A DNA stretch of 64,000 bases from a virus. The notes beneath the pieces are model-generated. The model was not told where the DNA came from. It ran no database searches and worked only from the letters and a program-made list of their open reading frames with translations. Both the position numbers and the translations under genes were made by a program. The stretch spans positions 1 through 64,000 of the IMG/VR virus record IMGVR_UViG_3300036768_000367. One strand, given 5' to 3'. This document shows, one piece after another, positions 23,673-31,294 of this stretch. Within the stretch, counting starts at the first letter, position 1. Every line of letters starts with the position of its first letter.

Positions 23673-24476
23673 ATGTCAAAAAATATTAAACTAGTTTTGT
23701 CTGGCAGTGGTTGTTTATATCCTGTACACGTAGGAGCAGTTCTACGTTTGGCAGAGGCTGGATATGTATTTGAAGAAGTATGTGGTACATCTGGAGGGTC
23801 AATAGTAGCTGCAGCACTTGCCAGTGGCTATCCAGCAAATAATGAGCTGGTTAGAATGGTTAAAAACACATTACCTGCTAAAAATGGTCTTATCGACTTG
23901 TCAATTTTCTCTTTAACTTTTCACTGGGGATTAATTAAAGGCGATAAGATAGAAAAAACTTTTCATAAGCACTTTGTTAAAAAAATGAATGAGACCAGAA
24001 TACCGCTACACGTGGTCACTACCAATTTGGACAAACAAGAGGTTAAGGTTTTTTCTACCAAAGACACTCCAGACATGAGTGTTGCTAAAGCCGTTAGAGC
24101 AAGTATATCTATTCCAGGTGTTTTTGCTCCAGTCAAACTAGATGGTGACTTACACGTAGATGGCGGACTTATGGCAAATTACTTCTTAGATATCTTTGGA
24201 AGTGGAGATGATGTTATAGGACTTAGGTTTAAATCAGTTAGCGATGAGAAAAAGGGCACCAAAGTTAAAAATCCAATAGAATATATTGAACGTTGTATTG
24301 ACTCTTTAATTCAGGGCAGTACAAATGAACACATTGATGATGCAACGTTTGCCAGGACCATAGTCCTAGAGTCAAAGCATAATAGTCTAGACTTTAAGAT
24401 GACTGATAGTGATGTTGATGAAATGATAGAAGAGGGATATCGAAGTGCTGATAAGTGGCTTAAGATGTATAAATAA
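23673..24476 (+). CDS. Patatin-like phospholipase
   Basis: A 267-residue protein of the patatin/RssA-like lipase family, starting 9 bp after the upstream stop with a GGGGG Shine-Dalgarno. An oxyanion-hole loop SGSGCLYPVHVGAVLRL lies at residues 10-26, the nucleophile elbow GTSGGS contains Ser40, and the catalytic Asp163 lies in the VDGGLM motif. The dyad is complete, so an acyl hydrolase acting on phospholipid or lysophospholipid is expected. No signal peptide or membrane segment is seen, so the enzyme is either cytosolic or carried in the virion. Its place among fibre genes could mean a tail-associated membrane-degrading enzyme, a lysis aid or a modifier of host lipids. Patatin-like genes are unusual in a phage tail cluster; host acquisition is likely. 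Confidence 0.88.
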   Translation: MSKNIKLVLSGSGCLYPVHVGAVLRLAEAGYVFEEVCGTSGGSIVAAALASGYPANNELVRMVKNTLPAKNGLIDLSIFSLTFHWGLIKGDKIEKTFHKHFVKKMNETRIPLHVVTTNLDKQEVKVFSTKDTPDMSVAKAVRASISIPGVFAPVKLDGDLHVDGGLMANYFLDIFGSGDDVIGLRFKSVSDEKKGTKVKNPIEYIERCIDSLIQGSTNEHIDDATFARTIVLESKHNSLDFKMTDSDVDEMIEEGYRSADKWLKMYK

Positions 24477-24570
24477 TCAGTAATGTATGTATGATGTTCT
24501 TTCCTTCGTGACTCTACATGTAGATATAGCAGCGTAGAAAAAAGTGTCAATTTTGTTAGCGAGATTTTAA

Positions 24571-24876
24571 ATGCCTACTAAAAGAAAGTTGCTGGTTGAA
24601 TTTTGCGAAATATGTGGATTTAACGACAAGCGCGCAATACAAGCGCATCATATTATTCCACGAACTGATCCTGATTGTACAAATACTGAAAGTAATTTGG
24701 CTTATATTTGTGCTAATTGTCATAATTTAGTTCATGCTAATGAAATTATTATAGAGGGTCGATTCATGACCACTGGCGGTCACAAGTTGTTTTGGCACAA
24801 ACATAATGAACAATTTGTAGTAATACCTGGCGTATTCTTAAATCAAGATGGTACCGCAACAATAAAATGGAGATAA
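24571..24876 (+). CDS. HNH endonuclease (small, probable homing type)
   Basis: A 101-residue HNH nuclease. The zinc-binding CEIC (C12, C15), the catalytic AHHIIP (H26-H27) and N42 are followed by CANCHNLVH (C47, C50, H51, H55), the full beta-beta-alpha metal motif. The C-terminal 40 residues (GHKLFWHKHNEQFVVIPGVF) are beta-rich and may aid DNA binding. It lies in a small cluster of accessory genes with the GIY-YIG nuclease at 25207, typical of freestanding homing endonucleases in phage late regions. A packaging-associated HNH role is less likely because no terminase is nearby. Confidence 0.85.
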   Translation: MPTKRKLLVEFCEICGFNDKRAIQAHHIIPRTDPDCTNTESNLAYICANCHNLVHANEIIIEGRFMTTGGHKLFWHKHNEQFVVIPGVFLNQDGTATIKWR

Positions 24877-24877
24877 T

Positions 24878-25135
24878 ATGGAAGACAAATTAGATAAAAT
24901 AATAGATTTATTGGTAGCACAAAATAATTTATTAACTAGTATTATGATATCTTTAAAATCATCTGGTGTGGCCAGCTCAGCAGCGCCATCATGGCCTAAT
25001 GTTCCTAATAATACTGGTATTAATATTCGTGATGAGATCGAGCGCAAAATAGCACAAGCTCGTGCTGAAGCACAATCTAAACTAAATCAAGTTCAAACAA
25101 TGCCTGAAATTAAGAGTCTAATGAAGACAGAGTGA
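24878..25135 (+). CDS. Small coiled-coil hypothetical protein
   Basis: An 85-residue protein starting one base after the stop of the HNH gene, with GGAG about 7 nt upstream. N- and C-terminal helices (KLDKIIDLLVAQNNLLTSIM and EIERKIAQARAEAQSKLNQV) flank a Ser/Ala/Pro linker, as in small oligomeric adaptor or chaperone-like proteins. No catalytic motif. Immediate proximity to the nuclease gene shows co-transcription, not a shared function. Confidence 0.6.
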   Translation: MEDKLDKIIDLLVAQNNLLTSIMISLKSSGVASSAAPSWPNVPNNTGINIRDEIERKIAQARAEAQSKLNQVQTMPEIKSLMKTE

Positions 25136-25206
25136 ATCACTCATTCGGTATGCTAATAAAAGTAAATATGTCGTAGCATTTTATGTTAGTATAGAATGGG
25201 TTTTTA

Positions 25207-25968
25207 ATGTCTAAAATAGGCGACACTTATAAGTGGGAAAATACTATTACAAAAACTGTCCATATTGGACAGACAAATAATTTTTTAAGAAGACGTCATG
25301 AAGAAAAATATTTTTTGCAAAAAGGTGGGTTTTCAAGCAGCCACTTTCAAGCCTCATGGAAAAAGCACGACGCCGATAAATTTGCTTATTCTATATTAGA
25401 AGAAGTAGAAGATCATATGTTTTTAACTTCTTTTGAGCAAGCATATTTAGATTACTATAAGAGCTTAAATGCTGGTGTGTATAATCAAGGTGGGCCCGTA
25501 GATTCTCTAACCATAGGTGTGCCATCTTCCAAAAATGGTAAGCCTGGCAGAAAAATTACAGAAAAAGAGCGTGAAGATATAGGTCTAAGGCTCATGGGAC
25601 ACCAGGTCTCGGACGAGGTGAAAAACAAAATAGCTTCAAAGGCCCGTGGCATAAGACACTCTGATGGTACTAAAAATAAAATACGCTCGATTACTAGGCA
25701 GATGTGGCAAGATGAGGTTATCAAAAATAAATTATTAGCGCTAAGAGTATCGCCAGAGTGGCGCCCAAAAATCTCTAATACTAGAATTAAAACAAAATTC
25801 ATAGAGGCAATAGATTTAAGCACAGGACTAGTTCTAGAGTTTACGTCGCTTTACAACGCCGCTCAAGCAGGTTTTGATAAGTCGGCAATATTAAGAATTC
25901 TTAATGGTAAGAGCGCATCGCACAATGGATGTTTCTGGCAATGTTTGGCGAAAACTGGTGAAGTATGA
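25207..25968 (+). CDS. GIY-YIG homing endonuclease with NUMOD-type DNA-binding repeats, apparently intact
   Basis: A 253-residue protein. The catalytic domain starts GDTYKWENTITKTVHIGQTN (the GIY is DTY and the YIG is HIG), followed by RRRHEEKYFLQKGG. The aligned region FAYSILEEVEDHMFLTSFEQ-AYLDYY carries the glutamates expected for metal binding. Residues about 117-190 hold NUMOD3-like repeats (ITEKEREDIGLRLMGHQVSD, VKNKIASKARGIRHSDGTKN). The C-terminus is a NUMOD1-like helix-turn-helix (IEAIDLSTGLVLEFTSLYNA, AILRILNGKSASHNGCFWQC). The changed GIY and YIG tyrosines could mean reduced activity. The stop overlaps the start of the next structural gene (GTATGACA), so downstream translation remains coupled. 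The broken relative at 35490-36183 has the same arrangement. Confidence 0.85.
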   Translation: MSKIGDTYKWENTITKTVHIGQTNNFLRRRHEEKYFLQKGGFSSSHFQASWKKHDADKFAYSILEEVEDHMFLTSFEQAYLDYYKSLNAGVYNQGGPVDSLTIGVPSSKNGKPGRKITEKEREDIGLRLMGHQVSDEVKNKIASKARGIRHSDGTKNKIRSITRQMWQDEVIKNKLLALRVSPEWRPKISNTRIKTKFIEAIDLSTGLVLEFTSLYNAAQAGFDKSAILRILNGKSASHNGCFWQCLAKTGEV

Positions 25969-28900
25969 CAAATTACCCTAATCAAATAGATGGATATAGT
26001 ACTCTGCCAGTGCTCGTCGATTTGGTAAGCCCTGTACGTGCGGCGGATGTTAATAGGTTACGTAATTCGATTATTTCTATAGAGCGAGAGCTTGGCATTA
26101 ATCCTAGTGGCACCTATGGCACTGTCCGTGCACGCCTTGATGCTTTAGAGTTAGGGTTCGGTGGCTCCATTATTACGGGTGGAGGCGGCGGCTCCGCTGG
26201 AACTGGAGAAGATTATCTATCAGGCATGATAGAAACACCTACAGATAAGGAATATTTTCTTACTACAGAAATTCCATATGATGGATATATTTATTCTATC
26301 AGTACAAAATCATCTGCTGGCTCCTGTACTTTAACTACCAAAATAAATGGCATAGCAGTTGGCGGCACTCCCAATGCTGTTAGTACCACCGAAGTCACTG
26401 AATATACCAGTGCTCCTAACAAGTTCTTTGCAGGTGATACGTTAACAGTTGAAGTTTCTGAAAACGCAAGCTGTGCAGATCTTTCTTTTACCGTACTAAT
26501 GTATGTTACGCCAGGTGGTAAATTTGGTGAGGCCAATGTTGGTGCCAATGTAGGCGTAGCTGGTGTGGGTCTATATAAGCAGAAGACTGGGCTTACATTA
26601 GAATTTAGAAATATAAATGCTGGCTCAAACAAAATAAATGTTGGCCTAGATGCGCCAAATAACGAAATAGACATAGATGTTGTTGAAGCCAACTTGACTC
26701 TCAACAACATTGGTGGCTCACCATTAAGCATTAGCAATGGTGGCACTGGCCAATCAATTGCTATAAATGGTTTTAATGCATTAGCGCCAACTACTACAAA
26801 GGGCGATCTGATTGTTAGAAATAATACCTCCAATGTCAGACTTGGTGTTGGAACGGATGGCTACTTACTTATTGCTGATTCAACGCAACCAGAGGGCGTG
26901 CGTTGGGGCAGTCCAGCATTCGTGGGCGCCAATACTGCACTGTCAAATTTAAGTGCTACAGCAATAAACTTATCACTAATCCCTGGCGCAGATGATGTGC
27001 TAGATCTTGGTTCATCATCTCTTCGTTGGAGAGATTTGTACCTAGGACCCACTTCATTAAGATTTGTCACCACAATTGCTGAAACTGGCACGGTACGAAA
27101 TTGGCGTCTCAGCGTGCGTGAAACAGCTGGCTCTACTCGGGGCAGCCTTATTATTCAAGAGGGAGCTAGTGAATACCTTTATATTACTCCAGTTGGTAAT
27201 GTTGGTATAGGAGTAACGGATCCATCTACAATTATTGATATCAATGGTGTTAGCACTTATCGTGGAGTTGGCTCACCTCCACCAGTTTCATTAACTGGAC
27301 AAGGCACTATTTATTTTGATGGCGCGACTAATAAGTTCAGATTCTCTGAAAATGGTGGAGCTTATCAGGACTTCGGCACTGGTGGAGGCGGTGGCGGTGG
27401 AGCCAATACCTCGCTATCAAATCTGGTAGCAACAAATATAAATACTTCATTACTCCCAGCTACTGATGATGGCTATGATCTTGGTGGCTCAGCCCAACGT
27501 TGGAGAGATCTTTACTTAGGTCCAACGTCACTACACTTAGTCTCAACCTCTGGAGAAACTGGCGTGGCGCGTGATTGGAAATTAGCAATAGCAGAGGCCG
27601 CTGGCTCGACCCGTGGACGTTTGCGAGTCATGGAGGGAGCAAGCGAATATATTAACATCACACCATCTGGATTAATTGGTATTGGAACTACAGAGCCAGC
27701 TTTTGACCTGCATGTGCTCAAAGCTTCTTCGGTCACAATTCAGTCAGAAAATAGTGCCACTACTGGATACGCTTCGGTAATATCTAGAAACAACTCGGGG
27801 TCATATGTCCAACTATTCTCAGCTGGCTCAGCTCAGGCTGGAACATGGTTTGCCAATGATACATCTCCATTGTCAAGAACTAATACCGTAGGTTTTATAA
27901 CTGGAGGTTCAGAAACCGCACTGGTGTTTGCAGCACAAGGCAATGTGCCTCTTCAGATAGGACAAAACAATACTACCAGATTGTTATTTAACTCTACTCT
28001 TGGCGTAATTAATCCATCAAATAAAGATTATGATCTGCAAATACGTGGCCAGACGACCTCGGATCTAATTTATGTTGACACATCTGCAAATAAGGTTGGT
28101 ATTGGAACTAATTCCCCAGGATCAACTGTGCCTGGCAATGTAGTTCTTGATGTAGTTACTGCCACAGATACCAAGGTAGTTGCCAGAACAACTGGTGGCA
28201 TTGGTACGGGATTTGCTTCATTTACACTGCAATCCACTGGTGCTTCAAACAATCCATATTTTGAATGTCAGCTAATTCCAAGTAATACTGATAGACAATC
28301 TTATATAAGACATAATTATGTAGGATTAACTACTACAAATGAAATACTTGTTTTGCGTGGAGATGGCCATGTTGGTATTGGCACTACTAATCCTAATGAA
28401 GCACTGACATTACAAGGTGTTCTTAGCTTACAAGAGCAAGCCGTTGGTCCAGCTATTAGTGCTGGTTATGGAAAGATTTTTGTAGGCTCCGATTCTAAGT
28501 TATATTTTATAGATGACTCTGGTGCACAATTCGATTTGACCGCAACAGGTGTTTTTGGTACGGGGGCCACTGACTCTGTAACTTATTGGTCTAGTCCAAG
28601 TGCACTGACCAACTCTGCAACATTTGTATGGAAAGAATCAACGCAGCGTGTAGGTATAGGCACAACAGATCCTACGGCCAGCGCGCATGTTTTCTCAAGC
28701 ACAGATGCCAAAGTTAAAATAGAAGCTGGTGATTCTAACAAGGCAGGAGTAGATTTTAATACTGGCGGAACCATTCGTGCAGATATAATTATAGACGGCT
28801 CAGTATCAGGCACACCGTTAAGTATTAATAAAAATTACGCAACTGATGTAACTATTGCGGCGGGCGGGGGCAACGTAGGCTTTGGCAATATTACGCCATC

Positions 28901-30158
28901 ATCAAAAATAGATGTTGATGGGTCTATTACATGGAGAGGTTTAACCGCTCCGCCAGTAGCACCAGTGGGCCAGGGTAGAATTTATTTTGACACTTCTACC
29001 TCAAAATTTAAGATTTCAGAAAGTGGTGGTGCATATTTCGATATTAGTTCGGACAGCGCTGCCGACATCAATCTTTCTAACTTAGCAGCGACATCTATAA
29101 ATACTGATTTATTACCACAGGTAGATGATGGTTATGATCTGGGCTCAGAGCTATTTAGGTGGAGAGATGGTTACTTCGGTCCTTCATCACTACATATAAT
29201 TACAAAGGTTGGAGAAACCACTGATCCACATCACTGGGTATTAGGCGCAGCAGAGGCTCCAGGTCCAACGCAAGGTCGATTCACAATTCGTGATGGTAAT
29301 AGTGAATTTTTCTCAGTAGATGGATATGGATTCGTAGGCATTGGTACTAGCGAGGCGTCATCTATATTAGAGGTTGGTGGCGCTATTACCTATGGAGGCA
29401 TGACCCCACCGCCAGTAGCCCCATCTGGTAAGGGTAGAATATATTTTGATTCCGTATCAAATCAATTCAAAATGTCGGAAAACGGTGCGCCATATGTCGT
29501 ACTTGGAAGCGGCGGTGCCAACACATCACTATCCAACATTAGCAGTACCAATATTAGCGATTCGTTAATTCCAGCAATAAATGATGGATATGATCTAGGC
29601 TCAGACAGTAGTCGTTGGAGAGATGGTTATTTCGGAGCAGAAACGTTACATATTGGCAATAGCATAGCAGATGAAGCTAGGATCAGTTACGATGGAACTG
29701 CTGATAAGCTATACATTGGCATAGGCGATGGTCAGCATATAACGGTTAAGTCAGATGGTTACGTAGGCGTTGGTACGACCAATCCATTGTTTAATCTTGA
29801 AGTAAATGGAACATTTGGAGCAACAACCAAGTCATTTATCATAGATCATCCTCTGAAGCCTGGAAAAAAATTAAGACATGGATCATTAGAAGGTCCAGAA
29901 AATGGCGTCTATGTTCGTGGTCAACTGGATAATGAATCTGTAATAGAGTTACCAGACTACTGGACAGGATTAGTTGATGAGTCTACGATCACTGTTAATT
30001 TAACGCCAATTGGCGGGCACCAGAAGCTTTACGTAGATATGATAGATGATAATTGTGTGCACATAAAGACAGAGTCTTTGTCTGCACCAATAAAGTGTTA
30101 TTATACTATTTTTGCTGAACGTAAAGATGTTGCTAAGCTGATAGTAGAGCCATTATGA
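25965..30158 (+). CDS. Large modular fibre protein with GIGTT repeats and HGSLEGPE C-terminal domain
   Basis: A 1397-residue protein. Residues 1-60 form the docking-type module YPNQIDGYSTLPVLVD...LRNSIISIERELGINPSG shared with the proteins at 41490, 48771 and 53430. After a Gly-rich linker come a beta domain and at least four diverged blocks of about 250 residues, each with a DDGYDLGSxxxRWRDxY element, a short fibre connector (GKGRIYFDSVSNQFKMSENG) and a VGIGTTNP motif, typical of trimeric fibre shafts. The last 115 residues (FIIDHPLKPGKKLRHGSLEG, then PENGVYVRG and DYWTGLVDESTITVNLTPIG) form a C-terminal domain known from phage fibres and perhaps used for trimer assembly. Probably a long tail fibre; the repeats allow length change by recombination. 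Confidence 0.85.
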   Translation: MTNYPNQIDGYSTLPVLVDLVSPVRAADVNRLRNSIISIERELGINPSGTYGTVRARLDALELGFGGSIITGGGGGSAGTGEDYLSGMIETPTDKEYFLTTEIPYDGYIYSISTKSSAGSCTLTTKINGIAVGGTPNAVSTTEVTEYTSAPNKFFAGDTLTVEVSENASCADLSFTVLMYVTPGGKFGEANVGANVGVAGVGLYKQKTGLTLEFRNINAGSNKINVGLDAPNNEIDIDVVEANLTLNNIGGSPLSISNGGTGQSIAINGFNALAPTTTKGDLIVRNNTSNVRLGVGTDGYLLIADSTQPEGVRWGSPAFVGANTALSNLSATAINLSLIPGADDVLDLGSSSLRWRDLYLGPTSLRFVTTIAETGTVRNWRLSVRETAGSTRGSLIIQEGASEYLYITPVGNVGIGVTDPSTIIDINGVSTYRGVGSPPPVSLTGQGTIYFDGATNKFRFSENGGAYQDFGTGGGGGGGANTSLSNLVATNINTSLLPATDDGYDLGGSAQRWRDLYLGPTSLHLVSTSGETGVARDWKLAIAEAAGSTRGRLRVMEGASEYINITPSGLIGIGTTEPAFDLHVLKASSVTIQSENSATTGYASVISRNNSGSYVQLFSAGSAQAGTWFANDTSPLSRTNTVGFITGGSETALVFAAQGNVPLQIGQNNTTRLLFNSTLGVINPSNKDYDLQIRGQTTSDLIYVDTSANKVGIGTNSPGSTVPGNVVLDVVTATDTKVVARTTGGIGTGFASFTLQSTGASNNPYFECQLIPSNTDRQSYIRHNYVGLTTTNEILVLRGDGHVGIGTTNPNEALTLQGVLSLQEQAVGPAISAGYGKIFVGSDSKLYFIDDSGAQFDLTATGVFGTGATDSVTYWSSPSALTNSATFVWKESTQRVGIGTTDPTASAHVFSSTDAKVKIEAGDSNKAGVDFNTGGTIRADIIIDGSVSGTPLSINKNYATDVTIAAGGGNVGFGNITPSSKIDVDGSITWRGLTAPPVAPVGQGRIYFDTSTSKFKISESGGAYFDISSDSAADINLSNLAATSINTDLLPQVDDGYDLGSELFRWRDGYFGPSSLHIITKVGETTDPHHWVLGAAEAPGPTQGRFTIRDGNSEFFSVDGYGFVGIGTSEASSILEVGGAITYGGMTPPPVAPSGKGRIYFDSVSNQFKMSENGAPYVVLGSGGANTSLSNISSTNISDSLIPAINDGYDLGSDSSRWRDGYFGAETLHIGNSIADEARISYDGTADKLYIGIGDGQHITVKSDGYVGVGTTNPLFNLEVNGTFGATTKSFIIDHPLKPGKKLRHGSLEGPENGVYVRGQLDNESVIELPDYWTGLVDESTITVNLTPIGGHQKLYVDMIDDNCVHIKTESLSAPIKCYYTIFAERKDVAKLIVEPL

Positions 30159-30164
30159 GCATGA

Positions 30165-30356
30165 TCATCGGACGTTGACACTGTATCTTGTTCGCATCTT
30201 GGAACTACCAATACCAAAACTGGATCAAATGCTAGAGGAACCCTGTATCCAGTCTTATATTCTTTTAATGGTCAATCATTGTACGAATGGATACTAATAA
30301 GAAAATATTCATCTGGAACAGTCAGTACCACAGTGGGTAGTGAGGTCGCAATATAA
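30165..30356 (+). pseudogene. Remnant of a small gene before the next fibre gene
   Basis: The frame is open from just after TGA 30162-30164 to TAA 30354-30356 without an ATG or GTG start. The text (CSHLGTTNTKTGSNARGTLY, then VLYSFNGQSLYEWILIRKYS) looks like a real protein C-terminus. Its TAA overlaps the ATG of the next gene (TAATG), the coupling style of the surrounding genes. It is most simply the tail of a deleted fibre gene. Confidence 0.4.
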
Positions 30357-31246
30357 TGCCTTTATTTATATTTATTCCTAGTGAAGCAGCTATTGGCGGC
30401 GACCTTTTTGGCACGCCTCTAGCGCCTTTTGACTCGGAAGGTCACATTCCTATAAATTCGAACATAGTTTTTGGTATCAGTGCTACTGGAACCGTTATAT
30501 TTGATTATTCGTCACTTACAATTAAAATAAACAATGTGGACGTAGTCACCGCTGGAATCCCGATAGCAGGATATTCGTTATCACTAGCTCGTGGGCAGTT
30601 TTACAACACAACTGGATTAATACTTACATTAACACACCCAGCCAACCTTTCGACATTTACTACTTATACTATAGATGCTTTATTTAATACAATTAATTTA
30701 AAAGAATACAGTATGCACTATACGTTTACAACAAGCGATAGATTGACATTTAATTCCAACTTTCAATTTGGCAACACAAATCTTAACAGGTATTATTTTG
30801 ACTATAGTTTTAGAGAAAATAGTCAAAGTATTGGTAGTTTTGCAACTCCGTCTTTAAATTATAATGGTTTTAATTTATTGGAGAGCCCAGCATCGAGCAC
30901 CAAGATAATCTTGCAGGCAGATAGTGTGGCTGGTATACCTGACGTATTAAATGAGGAATTTGGAACATTCTCTCATATTGTGGCAACCCGTCTTGGTGAT
31001 GACATCAATGCATCAAATGGTTTAACCGAAGGTAGTGTAGATGAGCAAAGAATTATTTATAACAGTATAATAGCTACTATGAATACTAATAAAGGTGATA
31101 CTTACAGTCAAAAAGATGCTCGCACAGCCGAATCTCAGGGACAGCCGACACCGTTTCCCACCATGTTAGGACCAAGATTTGGTGCCAAGGCGCTAGATAG
31201 ACAGGTTGATTCTTTAAAGATTCAAAAACGAACCGAAGATGCGTGA
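30356..31246 (+). CDS. Virion structural protein, function unknown
   Basis: A 296-residue protein beginning MPLFIFIPSEAAIGG. The N-terminal 125 residues look like an Ig- or cadherin-like beta-sandwich (HIPINSNIVFGISATGTVIF, YSLSLARGQFYNTTGLILTL). The second half is mixed (YYFDYSFRENSQSIGSFATP), and the C-terminal 60 residues are polar and probably disordered (KGDTYSQKDARTAESQGQPT). N-terminal bacterial Ig-like domains followed by an anchoring tail are frequent in phage tail proteins. The start overlaps the stop of the remnant upstream (TAATG). Confidence 0.6.
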   Translation: MPLFIFIPSEAAIGGDLFGTPLAPFDSEGHIPINSNIVFGISATGTVIFDYSSLTIKINNVDVVTAGIPIAGYSLSLARGQFYNTTGLILTLTHPANLSTFTTYTIDALFNTINLKEYSMHYTFTTSDRLTFNSNFQFGNTNLNRYYFDYSFRENSQSIGSFATPSLNYNGFNLLESPASSTKIILQADSVAGIPDVLNEEFGTFSHIVATRLGDDINASNGLTEGSVDEQRIIYNSIIATMNTNKGDTYSQKDARTAESQGQPTPFPTMLGPRFGAKALDRQVDSLKIQKRTEDA

Positions 31247-31294
31247 CTATCAATATAAATGTAGAGATGAAACCTTTACAAGATAGGATAAAAG

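Noticed and set aside
24477-24570. TCTACATGTAGA palindrome between the patatin and HNH genes as a terminator
   Set aside because: Self-complementary without a loop and without a following T-tract; too short to call.
26291-26833. 180-codon minus-strand frame inside the 1397-codon fibre gene
   Set aside because: Antisense shadow of a strongly supported gene; Pro/Val/Leu-rich text without domain features or ribosome-binding site.
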